Positions 55,186 through 64,000 of a DNA stretch of 64,000 bases are shown here, one piece after another. Made by a program: the position numbers and the translations under genes. This DNA comes from Blastobasis lacticolella. Taxonomy: Eukaryota > Arthropoda > Insecta > Lepidoptera > Blastobasidae. Below the pieces are notes generated by a model, which made no database searches, was not told where the DNA came from, and saw nothing but the letters and a program-made list of their open reading frames with translations. The stretch is from the NCBI GenBank assembly GCA_905147135.1, contig LR990041.1:21311712-21375711 (forward strand), given 5' to 3'. Numbering within the stretch: position 1 is the stretch's first letter; each line of letters starts with the position of its first letter.

Positions 55186-55581
55186 TTTTGCTCAAACGTG
55201 TATTCAACTATCACTTCAAAATACAATTTGGCATTGATCTCACAAATAATTATTTATATTCACTTGACTCAGTGACTCAGACGTCACATCAGTATGCAGA
55301 TTTGATATCGCAGCTTTTAATAAAAAGTAAACAATCCACCGGACAATGAAAAAACAAGTTAGTTGCTTAAAATGAAATTTTGTTTGGACGGGTTTTAAAA
55401 ATATTATTTTGTAATAAATTCAGTAACAAACACATACATTTTTGACAATTAGTTTAGTGTCATTTAAAACACCTAAGTGTTTCATTACCATTTGAATATA
55501 TGATCGTCACTTTTTAAACGTTTGCTAGTCTTTAAAAAGTGACGACAATGTATTTAAATGGCAATAAAACGCTTAGGTATT

Positions 55582-55836
55582 TTAAAATAAAACATTATTA
55601 TTCACTTCAACAATGGGGTTTTCTTGCTGACTGCAGTTGACGATTTTTCTAAGTACTTCCACAATAAAATTTTCAATGCCATAAATTGACCAGACGTGGG
55701 GAACTAAAATGTCAGGTGCGAGCTGACTATATTCAATCACCGGATATTGTCCTGCCATTTTTATAGTGAAAAAGCAAACGACTGTACTCAATAAACAAGA
55801 CCATACATTATTCTCAGTGGTGATGATCCCAAACAT
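55582..55836 (-). CDS. Small unrecognised ORF, 84 residues
   Basis: ATG at 55836; an alternative internal Met gives MAGQYPVIEYSQLAPDILVP. It ends with IYGIENFIVEVLRKIV, which faintly recalls LGIENLHEWLE in the neighbouring gene's last exon, so it could be a paralogue fragment. No signal peptide or domain. Weak support. Confidence 0.3.
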   Translation of the reverse strand: MFGIITTENNVWSCLLSTVVCFFTIKMAGQYPVIEYSQLAPDILVPHVWSIYGIENFIVEVLRKIVNCSQQENPIVEVNNNVLF

Positions 55837-56201
55837 TCAAAACACGTAAGAGACAAGTGGGCAAAACACGAACGCAGGGTGATCTCGAACGCAACAGTTT
55901 TAATATGTAAGAAAGAAATTACAGAATTTATAACGGCAAAAGTCACGTAACCTAAAATAATTTTGTCATTTTAATTGTCCTGATCCTGTGGAACAATGAC
56001 AAACAGATCATATCGGATAATTTTGAACTAGAAGCGTTCAATCATTTTTATTATTATTATTTAGTTTTTTTTTTAATAAATGTACAAAACTTATATTTAA
56101 AATAATATTTCTTGCGATCACCACTCCAGCTACAAATCAAGTTCAAAGCTGCTTAACTTTAATGATCATATAGACATTCGTGTCAAAGCTACGTGAAGAC
56201 A

Positions 56202-56757
56202 ATGTCGTCTTGCAAAGCAGTAGTCGTTTTGTTGGTGATCTTCAATGTCTCGTGTAAGTACTACTTCTTGACAACCCATGACCATTTCTACTAGAACATC
56301 AGGAGCTATTGTTAGACCAACTCTTTCTTCTCTAGGGATTCAAGCGGTGCAAGATAGCCTTGAGATATCAGCATCTAATTCAACGTTAATGATTGCTGAT
56401 GAGTATTCTGAGGACTATGGAACTCCAGAAGAATATTATGATGACGAAGAATCTTTAAAAGTACATGATAGTAATAATGAAGAAGAATCTTCAGAAGGAT
56501 ATAATGATGACGATGAATCTACAGACGACTCTGAAGAATTTGCGCCTTATGGTGTGAATTTGAAACCCGTTAGGATATATTATATAATTTTAGTGATTTT
56601 GCTATTCACATCAACGGTGGGGTCTTTGACCATAAGTTGTTTGTTATATTCAATATTAAAACGTACAAAAAGGTCTCATTCTCGCCGTAACAGTAGCTTA
56701 GTAAAGCTTAATATTGTAAAGAAACCTTTTTTCAAAAGTAAATACGAACTAGTGTAA
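56202..56757 (+). CDS. Acidic type I membrane protein, two exons
   Basis: Exon 1 (56202-56253) encodes a signal peptide MSSCKAVVVLLVIFNVS; the donor is GTAAGT, the 82-bp intron ends TCTCTAG, and exon 2 is 56336-56757. The total is 157 residues. After a short Ser-rich start there is a very acidic ectodomain (EDYGTPEEYYDDEES, YNDDDESTDDSEEF), one membrane span (YYIILVILLFTSTVGSLTIS) and a basic tail (KRTKRSHSRRNSS). The family is not recognised. The tiny intron and AT-rich context resemble the viral segment genes and not the cuticular gene. Confidence 0.65.
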
Positions 56758-57530
56758 AACGTGACGACTTATATTTATTAAGTGGAACAGGTAGAATCTT
56801 TTAGATATTGGATTGTGATATAAAATAATCATTAAATATTTCTTTTTCAATAAGAAAAGATGTTAAAGATTAAAATGTTATTTACTAATAAATTTTTAAT
56901 ATTACAAGAGTGTTTTTAATGTTGCTTCCAAGGAACCATGCGCACCAAAACAATCCCACTATTTATTCCGGAAAATTCCACAGCTCCAGGGCCATAGACG
57001 TCATCTCTACATATAGACACGTTTAGAACCCACTGCTGTAAAATTGCGAGGCAATCTAACGGGTATTGAGTGAATTAACCTAAAGATTCAATTGTGAGTA
57101 AGCCATGAGCTGAAGGTGCCTTATGCTGTTATTAATAAGGAGTTCTAATAGCTTTCCTGATAATGAATTATAGTGATGATCAAATGGGTTAGGTAGAAAC
57201 AAATATATTTTTAATTAACATTTGCGGTTGACAATGACGTCAATCTAAGTGGATCGAACCAGTTATTCCTGCTGTTAATTGGATCATTTTAAACAATAGT
57301 GGGTTTTTTCCTGTTGTTTCAGTAACAAATATAACTGTAGGTACCATGATCAAACTCGTGTAATGATTTCATCAACTTACCACAGTGCGTTATGAGTATA
57401 AGAAGTAGGAATTACCAACAAACAAAGCTCTTTCCTGTAATTTTTATGAACCAAAACAAAGCACCGATAACGTTCGTGATATGTCGATCAAAACTTTGAC
57501 GTAAGCATGGGTCACGTGTTTACTCCAAAG

Positions 57531-57540
57531 TATAAAAGGG
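57531..57540 (+). promoter_or_regulatory. TATA box of the histone H3-like gene
   Basis: TATAAAAGGG, about 100 bases before the ATG at 57633. It is preceded by an E-box-like CACGTG at 57513. Confidence 0.65.
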
Positions 57541-57632
57541 CGAGCAGAACGCCATAGCTGCATAACTGCTCCGAGAGTGAACCATTGAAGTCGTCTACTA
57601 AACAAGTGTCCAGTGAAGTTCAGCAAAGCAAA

Positions 57633-58067
57633 ATGGCCCGGACCAAGCAGACTGCTCGCAAGGCTAATGGCGGCAAAGCTCCACGTCCCGCCCACAAACA
57701 GCTTGCTACCAAAGCCGCCCGGAAATCCGCGCCACCCAACACAGGAGGAGTGAAGAAACCTCACCGCTACCGGCCTGGAACAGTCGCACTCCGTGAAATC
57801 CGTCGGTACCAAAAGAGTACGGAGCTATTGATCCGTAAACTGCCATTCCAACGTTTGGTTCGCGAAATCGCCCAGAACTTTGGAGACTCTGGAAGTAAAG
57901 GCTTGCGATTCCAGAGCGCCGCGATAGCAGCCCTCCAAGAAGCCTGCGAGGCCTACCTCGTTGGTCTCTTCGAAGACACCAACCTCTGCGCCATCCACGC
58001 CAAGCGCGTTACCATCATGCCCAAGGACATGCAGTTGGCTCGTCGGATCCGAGGAGAACGTGCTTAA
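57633..58067 (+). CDS. Histone H3 variant, intronless, H3.3-derived with insertions
   Basis: 144 residues from the ATG at 57633, compared with 136 for ordinary H3. The histone fold is nearly complete. SAAI before the 90 position marks an H3.3 origin, but Gly90 is Ala and position 96 is Cys. Differences in the tail: Ser10-Thr11 become Ala-Asn (ARKANGG), PAH is inserted after Arg17, and PN replaces Ser31. Loop 1, normally DFKTDLRF, reads [12 protein letters not shown], four residues longer, so the Lys79 context is gone. H3.3 genes normally have introns, so this looks like a retrocopy. It has its own TATA box and an open frame, and no histone stem-loop was seen downstream. A bracovirus histone H4 is known to alter host chromatin; an H3 counterpart is not known to me. 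Confidence 0.85.
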   Translation: MARTKQTARKANGGKAPRPAHKQLATKAARKSAPPNTGGVKKPHRYRPGTVALREIRRYQKSTELLIRKLPFQRLVREIAQNFGDSGSKGLRFQSAAIAALQEACEAYLVGLFEDTNLCAIHAKRVTIMPKDMQLARRIRGERA

Positions 58068-58099
58068 GAAATGAAACACCCTTGAACCATGTTCTGCTG

Positions 58100-58730
58100 G
58101 ATTCAGACTCTAGATCAAGGGGGAGGTGTTACGAAATTGTCGAAGATGAAATTCCGCTGGTCGGTACAACTTCGGTACAACTTCGGACAAAGGAGATTAT
58201 TTTTGCAAGACTTAACTGCTGCAGGTGATCAGCTTGGAAGTTTACTTTGTGATCAAAGCATATGGTGTATATGTGTAGGTTTGTTACAAGAATCTCAGTC
58301 GGTAACTCAAATGTGATGAGTCATCCAAATCATTGAAACTGTTTGAGTATGAAAGTAAAGTTTGTAGCATAGTTATTTTGTTTGATTTTCACAAGCTCTA
58401 CTGTCCTTATATCAAAAAAAGATCCACTCTATGCAAACTGTACGTAACAGACAACAGCCTTTTTGAATTTCTTTTTCGAAGAAGTGATCCTTAGATCTTA
58501 ATGATCATTCCTGATTTAAAAAATCCGCCTCAGTTCTTTACAGCTCCACCTGACAAGCCTACGGTCGATAACTGGCCAGCTGAGTAAGAAGTTAGGGTTA
58601 GAATAACTGAAGACCTTAAGGCTTGTTTACAGTGTTAATGGTAATGAGAATCACAATGAGTTATAATGGACAGCAGTCAACAAATCGTTACTGTAAACAA
58701 ACTGCGCACACTTAGTAATTGTGTTATAAT
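58100..58730. other. 3' flank of the histone-like gene, no gene seen
   Basis: An open frame at 58089-58316 has no motif and directly follows the histone-like stop. No canonical histone 3' hairpin. Remaining DNA is AT-rich. Confidence 0.5.
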
Positions 58731-58738
58731 GATAACTT

Positions 58739-58813
58739 CTATTCTTCTCCCATTACACTCGCGACCATCATGAAAATCACCAGCCCGGTCAGGAAGATCA
58801 TCAGTTTCGCCAT
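58739..58813 (-). pseudogene. Orphan signal-peptide exon
   Basis: A 24-residue frame, MAKLMIFLTGLVIFMMVASV plus MGEE, is a complete signal peptide followed by a stop. A GTAATG donor after Ala-Ser would make it a first coding exon like those at 56202 and 61958. No matching downstream exon was found, so it may be a remnant. Confidence 0.35.
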
Positions 58814-59610
58814 TTTTCTATTAAATTAAGAAATATATCTTAGTATACTAGGAAACAATTTTAAACTATCAATCTCATCCATGATAATAAATGTTAAATG
58901 TTATTTAATTGGGAAATGGAATATTTTTAATGTTTATTTATATTTGTTAATATTTTATATTTGTTTTAATACTACTATATTTTGTTCTTTATACAGTCGG
59001 CCTGATGAAGTTATGAAGTATAACAAAACGTTGCAGCAATTGAAAACTTAACATTCGCATTTATTTATCCGTTCCCAATTAAATAACATTTATTAGAAAA
59101 AAATTAATAACATTAACCCAAAAAAGTATATTTTTTACTTAGAGTTTAAAATTTCTGGTTGTAGAGCTAGGGCAATTGTCTTCACTAATTCACTGAGATG
59201 AACTGATTTTATTTTCTGGACCACACGAATTTATACCAGATCATCATTGACAATCGCTTGGAAATAAGGTTTTTTTTCTTAGACATAGACCTGTCCATGG
59301 TTCTCTGGATAGTCCTTTCGCTTATGGTAGAGAAATTGGAGGTAGTTCTTAGCAAAGCCTTCGAATATTCCAAAACTTGGCCATGAATCATCAAGGACCA
59401 AGGCTATTAATTAGCGCTTGTCGTTAAAGTTATGCGGTCAAATAACTCTCATATGATGTAATTCGCGGCCGTACACAAAGAACATACTGTTATGGTTTCG
59501 CAGAAACGACAGGAAACATTAATTAGTCACAAAAGTCCATTGTTTCTCGAATATAACGAGCAGAGTGTTTCAAATTTCTTGCGATAAGCTTGGAATAACA
59601 ATAATTTAGG

Positions 59611-59620
59611 GTATTTATAT
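59611..59620 (+). promoter_or_regulatory. TATA box of the secreted-protein gene at 59671
   Basis: GTATTTATAT, 50-60 bases before the ATG at 59671. Confidence 0.45.
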
Positions 59621-59670
59621 CCGTTAGTGAACCATGGCAGCACCAAAACTGTTTGAAAAGTGAAGGAATC

Positions 59671-60249
59671 ATGTCGCTGAAGCAAACCGCGTTTGTTTTG
59701 CTCCTTGCAATCAGTGTCTTTAAAGAAATCAGAGCATCGCCTGTGGAAATCGCACAGAGCAATGGAAACCAAGCTCCAACCATCAATGGTGATCATTCAT
59801 CGATGCCTACCATGAAGACTCCGCTCCCTGGTTCAGTGAATTTCTCCCTGCTTTAAGATGCTTCTGATCTGAATGACCCTACAGCAAAAAGTGTAGCACG
59901 ATTTGTTAAATCGTTCAATGACATCCAGCAGTCATTTGACCGGATTGTCAGCTTGGCTACACCATTTCTATCCGACAACGAGATGGGTCCACTACGGAAG
60001 AAAGCCAAAAGTAACTTTGCTCGACAAGTTCTGGAGACAAGATGGCTGCTCAAGGTCGCGGGGCACAAGAAAAAGATGGTGAAGCTGTACGAGCTGCTTA
60101 GTCTCATGCGCAACAAAATCGAGTTGGGTTTCGAAGTTACTCCTGGGAAGCTAGCAAGTGTTCAAAAAAGAGAAGATGAGTTGGTTGACTCTGAGGAGAA
60201 CCTTAAGATGAAAACTCATGATCTTATGAGATATTTTGTGCTATCTTAA
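59671..60249 (+). pseudogene. Secreted protein gene interrupted by one in-frame TAA
   Basis: The ATG at 59671 opens a signal peptide MSLKQTAFVLLLAISVFKEI and a short Ser/Pro-rich stretch ending SVNFSLL at TAA 59854-59856. The same frame continues without further stops for 131 codons (DASDLNDPTAKSVARFVKSF ... LMRYFVLS) to a natural stop at 60247-60249. The downstream part is helical and Lys/Glu-rich, as in a mature secreted protein. The single stop therefore looks like recent inactivation, stop-codon readthrough or a sequencing error. Not spliced as far as I can see. Family not recognised. Confidence 0.65.
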
Positions 60250-60680
60250 CTTTTTTGGTCATTGTCAGTATTACTAAGTCCGAAGACAACTGAATTTAGC
60301 TTATAAGCTTATTAAGTATACGTTTTTATAACATTTAGTGTTGAATCTTTTCATTCATACCCTTAGCTATCAGAGCTCCGGGTCGTTGGGATCATGCTCA
60401 AAAACAAATTTTCCCGTTACGTAGATCCCGACCTGGTAATATTCGTCTTCTAGCGTCATCTTTATGACAACAAGACAATAGATAAGCGTGAACTCAGTTT
60501 TAAAGGTCCAGAAACTTTCATTGCTCGCAAGCTTAAGAAATGAGAGAAGGATATAAGGAAAATAACATCAGTTTTACTATAAATGATTTATTGAAATGTC
60601 TGTGGTTACATAAAAATTACTCATATTAAAAAAGAATAACAAAAATCATTTCTAACGGTAAATCAAGTTTCACAATGAAT

Positions 60681-61958
60681 TTAATGAAGTGCGCATTTCT
60701 CTGCTACGCATGTCAAGTTTGGTACTGCAATACACTCGGCCGCATTCTTACAAGGAGCGCCCAAGCCAGCAACACAGCGTCCATTTTGTTCGACATAATG
60801 TTCCTTGCACACACAACCATTTGGGAAGTGGCAATACGAATTTTCAATTCTATCACACGGAAGGGCTTCGTGGCAAAAGTCATTAAGTTCTGAAAAAAAA
60901 GTTGATAGTTACAATCTGAAAATATTGCATCTAATTCGACTTTTGAATAAATAATTAGATGTATTAGGACATTACTTGTAGGCCATTTCCTGCAGATTTT
61001 GCTCAAAGGACTGTAGTGACCATCGCAACCGCATGTTTCTTGTAAACACGTCAAATTCTTCTGAGCACAGCCTGCGTCTTCTTGACACCAAGCACCGAAC
61101 CCTGGATGACAACTTCCGTCTTTTTCAAAATAGTTCGATTCGCACTGACATTTTGAATTCACATATTCCATATGCGGTATTATCTCACCATCTTTAGATT
61201 TACAAAAGTCATGGAGGTCTGAAAAAAATGATAATTCGTTAAGTTGATGTTTGAACACTTTTCACAGTGACTTGAACACTTTAACTGACAATTCCTTACT
61301 TGGTTCCAAATGGTACTGCTGCAGCTCCTGAATTTCCAGAACAGCAGGCACCTCTTGATTATTTTCTGACGATTTTTGAGCCTCAGATCCGTTGAATCTG
61401 ACTGACGCTAACATAATATATTTTTCACTGTTTCTACCGGTGAATTGATTCGGATCGCTTTCTGGTAGACATTCTGCCTGAAAAAAATACCAAATAATAA
61501 AATTATTAGTATTGAAAGCTTTTAAATTCCTAAAGCTATGGACGAAAAAAACGAAGGATGTGAACTTACTTTTCTGGTTGCGGCAATATTCTTCAAAAAT
61601 TGATCAAGGAAAGCTGAAAAATTCTTGGACTCCATTACTTCCTTCAATGCCTTCTCCCAAATTTGGCGGTCCTTTTGCGATGCAGGATTTTCCATAGAGC
61701 AAATTGACAATATCGATCGTAAATTCTCTACGGCCTCATCATTCTCTACGTCTTTCAGAGTAATTGTCTTGGTTGTTGTCTGCGACGAGAGCTGCTCAGT
61801 CGCAGTCTCGTCTAATAGAAGAGTTGAAACCTTTCGAGATAAAAAAACACAATTAAGTCCAACTCGGTTAAATATTTATCGAGAAAAATTCGTTTTTTGA
61901 GTTGAATACTTACTGCGGCTAAACCCACCACAAGAAGACTGAAAGTTAAAGGAACCAT
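60681..61958 (-). CDS. Secreted cysteine-rich protein with EB-like modules, five exons
   Basis: Exons are 61958-61914, 61830-61570, 61477-61300, 61218-60976 and 60889-60681. Introns are 78-92 bp with GT-AG ends and the phases fit, giving 311 residues. Exon 1 is the signal peptide MVPLTFSLLVVGLAA. Exons 2-3 encode a helical region (DRQIWEKALKEVMESKNFSA, FLDQFLKNIAATRK) with few Cys. Exons 4 and 5 each start with LHDFC or LNDFC and hold an 8-10-Cys module (KCQCESNYFEKDGSC, GCVCKEHYVEQNGRC, GAPCKNAAECI), close to insect EB modules. A noncoding first exon is likely because TTGCAG lies six bases before the ATG. A TATTTAAG box is at about 62185-62193. Role inferred: extracellular binding. Confidence 0.75.
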
Positions 61959-62184
61959 CGTGATCTGCAATGAGAAAATTTCAAATTACATGCTTTGTAC
62001 CCAACCAATTATTCTTCTGTCAAATTTGAGCAAAAGCGCTTTTAATTTATTTGTTGTTTTTGTTTCCAAACGTTAATAGAATGATTTTGAATACAAGAGT
62101 TTTTGGACTATTATCAAAAACATACTTCGATACTGCACCCAAGCGTTCCCGGCGGAGTACAGAAGCTCTAATGAGTTGATCAGA

Positions 62185-62193
62185 CTTAAATAC
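62185..62193 (-). promoter_or_regulatory. TATA-like box of the EB-module gene
   Basis: GTATTTAAG on the minus strand, upstream of the inferred noncoding first exon. CACGTGATCATCATTCG lies just further upstream. Confidence 0.5.
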
Positions 62194-62229
62194 CCCACGA
62201 ATGATGATCACGTGACTGAATAAATGCCG

Positions 62230-63750
62230 TGTGCAAAACACTCGTGAACAGTAAATCATTAGAGTCCATTATAACAGCTGATAAAGTATTCTGTGTCGTT
62301 GGGGTTATTTACAGAATAATAAACATAGTGCTATGAACTGATGGGTGGGATCGTAACAAACAGCAATAAATAAAGTTTGAAAAATGTTATAGGGAAAACC
62401 ACAGGATGTTGTTTAATGTTTTGTAACAGTCGGGAACAACAGTTCCGAGAATAGTGAATCATCGCAGTCAGAACGTGGTTGATGAGCTATTCTGGGATCA
62501 TTGGCTGCGTTCAAGTTTACTAAGTTCTGAGCAGGGCTGACTTTATCTATCAAAAAGTTAATTTTAGACACACTTACTGTTTCTAACTTGAGCTGACAAC
62601 TTTCTATACATAATAGTATTACAGTATATGTAAATCCGGATAAAAGCTTTTGTTTTAATTTTCAGCTTTATTAAAGTCAGCCTGTCCAAAATAAATACAT
62701 CTATACTACTATTCAGGTATTCACATCATTATTCAGCCGTCGCCATTTTATTCAATAGGATATGCTTAAATCTTACTTAGACTTAGCAAACCTGAACGCA
62801 GCCATTGTGGTTATGTGCAGGAAAACAAACATATGACTTTGCAAAAGTTGATAGAATTAGAATAAACATCTACTGACAGCAGGTTCATTTCAGTAACACT
62901 TAATACTATGTAGCTTCTAAGATAATAAACTATAAACAGACTAGTACTTAGCTGTAACATTTTCTTGTATCGTCTTTTCTATTAAGATACTGTAGCTAAA
63001 CTTTTAACTTTATACTTTTCATTATTAAGTGACTATGCTTTGTAAATGTTCTTAAATGGAATGTGCCCAGAATTTTGAAGTTTATACTATTTGATACTAT
63101 GTATTTATATACCAAATAGTTTTACATATTTATATTTATTTATACATATATATATACTCTCCCTCCACTGTAACTAATAAAAGAATGATACAAAAAAAAA
63201 TTATCTAATTATGTCTCTGCTGCGGCTGAACTTTATTAAGGATTAGGTATCAGTCAAGATCTACAGTCGATAAAAGACTGAAAATAACCAAATGAACAAA
63301 AAGCTAGATGGCGTCTTACGAGAATGCGTTTCTGATAATAGGACTTGAGTCGTTTCCCAATTATTGTTAAGATATTTACTGCGATATTCCACATCTACCT
63401 CGTCTAAAGTTTTCAACTAGAAAAGCTTCTACTTAAAATACCTAGTGGTCTGAAATTCACTAAAAGACAATAGACACTGTACTGTATTTATCTTCAGCGG
63501 AAATATTTGGGAATTCAAGATTTATTGAGAAAAAAGTTCGCGTAAAATTCACGACTGACGCAGAGTCACTCGATCGAACCAAGTTACATATTTTCACGAA
63601 ACTCTACCCTTGGAAGATCCAAATAAGATCATTATTGTACGATTATTCTGTTACGGGAAAATGCATGTCAAAGTTCAAATGCTAATGAATCATCTCATGC
63701 GATACAAGTCAACAATTTCGATAATTAGTCATATTTTCATGGCGGAATAA
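62230..63750. other. AT-rich intergenic DNA
   Basis: About 1.5 kb with no supported gene, RNA or recognised repeat. It separates two divergently oriented genes. Confidence 0.5.
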
Positions 63751-63752
63751 GG

Positions 63753-63759
63753 ATATAAA
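63753..63759 (+). promoter_or_regulatory. TATA box of the gene at the right edge
   Basis: TATAAAA, with an initiator-like TCATTCGTAG about 30 bases downstream (63782). Confidence 0.55.
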
Positions 63760-63835
63760 AAAGTGCCTGTTTATGGATACATCATTCGTAGTCAAGCAGC
63801 GAGCTGAAAACGTCGTGTAATACCAGTGGTCATCA

Positions 63836-64000
63836 TGGGTCGTGCTTCTTTGATTATTCCCTGTAAGTACAAGTTTATTTTACTGTTCACTAATATACTG
63901 TGTAGAAATATTAAAGTAGAATCAGTGACCAAGTGATTTTGGTGAATATGTCCTCACGTGAATATCTCATCAATAACACATCAAGTAATCTGTTCATTTT
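63836..64000 (+). CDS. First coding exon of a further gene (partial, cut by window end)
   Basis: ATG at 63836, exon to about 63863 reading MGRASLIIP, then donor GTAAGT. The short hydrophobic start followed at once by an intron matches the other genes here at 56202 and 61958. The rest is outside the window, so no product can be named. Confidence 0.5.

Noticed and set aside
57633..58067. Centromeric histone (CENP-A)
   Set aside because: The N-terminal tail, the H3.3-type SAAI segment and the C-terminal half are ordinary H3. Only the longer loop 1 is CENP-A-like.
58089..58316. 75-residue ORF after the histone-like gene
   Set aside because: No motif, no promoter of its own, and composition like the non-coding flank.

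Overview
The window looks like a stretch of a lepidopteran (moth or butterfly) nuclear chromosome that carries DNA from a parasitoid-wasp bracovirus. Four things point to Lepidoptera: tRNA-derived SINEs of a familiar lepidopteran kind, CR1/Jockey-type LINEs, Ty3/gypsy copies and many small foldback elements. Two host-type genes also remain: exons of a CFAP44-like WD-repeat gene on the minus strand (1022-4384) and a chitin-binding (RR) cuticular protein gene on the plus strand (48002-49098).

Layout. 1-4384: CFAP44-like exons whose introns hold SINEs and foldback elements. 4385-8489: repeats. 8490-8803: LTR end, primer-binding site and start of gag of a gypsy element. 8804-27771: about 19 kb of foreign DNA inside that gag gene. 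It encodes six protein-tyrosine-phosphatase-like (PTP) proteins, one viral ankyrin (I-kappa-B-like) and four tandem copies of an unrecognised short-intron gene, and it has no lepidopteran repeats. 27772-28302: gypsy gag resumes almost at the base where it stopped and runs on into pol. 28303-35245: two LINEs nested in the same gypsy, one with both ORFs open. 35246-37525: rest of gypsy pol and its 3' LTR end. 37700-47900: a LINE 3' fragment, a 1.2-kb foldback element, SINEs and a decayed LINE. 48002-49098: cuticular gene. 49187-50190: a second gypsy copy, which serves as the empty-site reference. 50280-53300: duplications, a foldback element and a SINE.

From about 53.9 kb to the right edge the character changes again. 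It has no recognisable transposons, introns of about 80 bp, TATA-box genes and several secreted proteins: an EB-module-like cysteine-rich protein, an acidic type I membrane protein, a secreted protein with one premature stop, an unrecognised pair of ORFs, an intronless H3.3-derived histone H3 variant, and the first exon of another gene at the edge. I infer that this may be a second bracovirus- or wasp-derived insertion, but I found no second junction as clear as the first.

Function. PTP and ankyrin genes of bracoviruses are known to be expressed in parasitised caterpillars and to interfere with phosphotyrosine and NF-kappa-B signalling in immune cells. In this copy every PTP lacks the WPD aspartate, and four of six also lack the catalytic Cys or Arg, so most can only be binding-type pseudophosphatases. 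The reading frames are nevertheless open, while the surrounding gypsy is broken by frameshifts. That fits a fairly recent germline integration, or some retained use.
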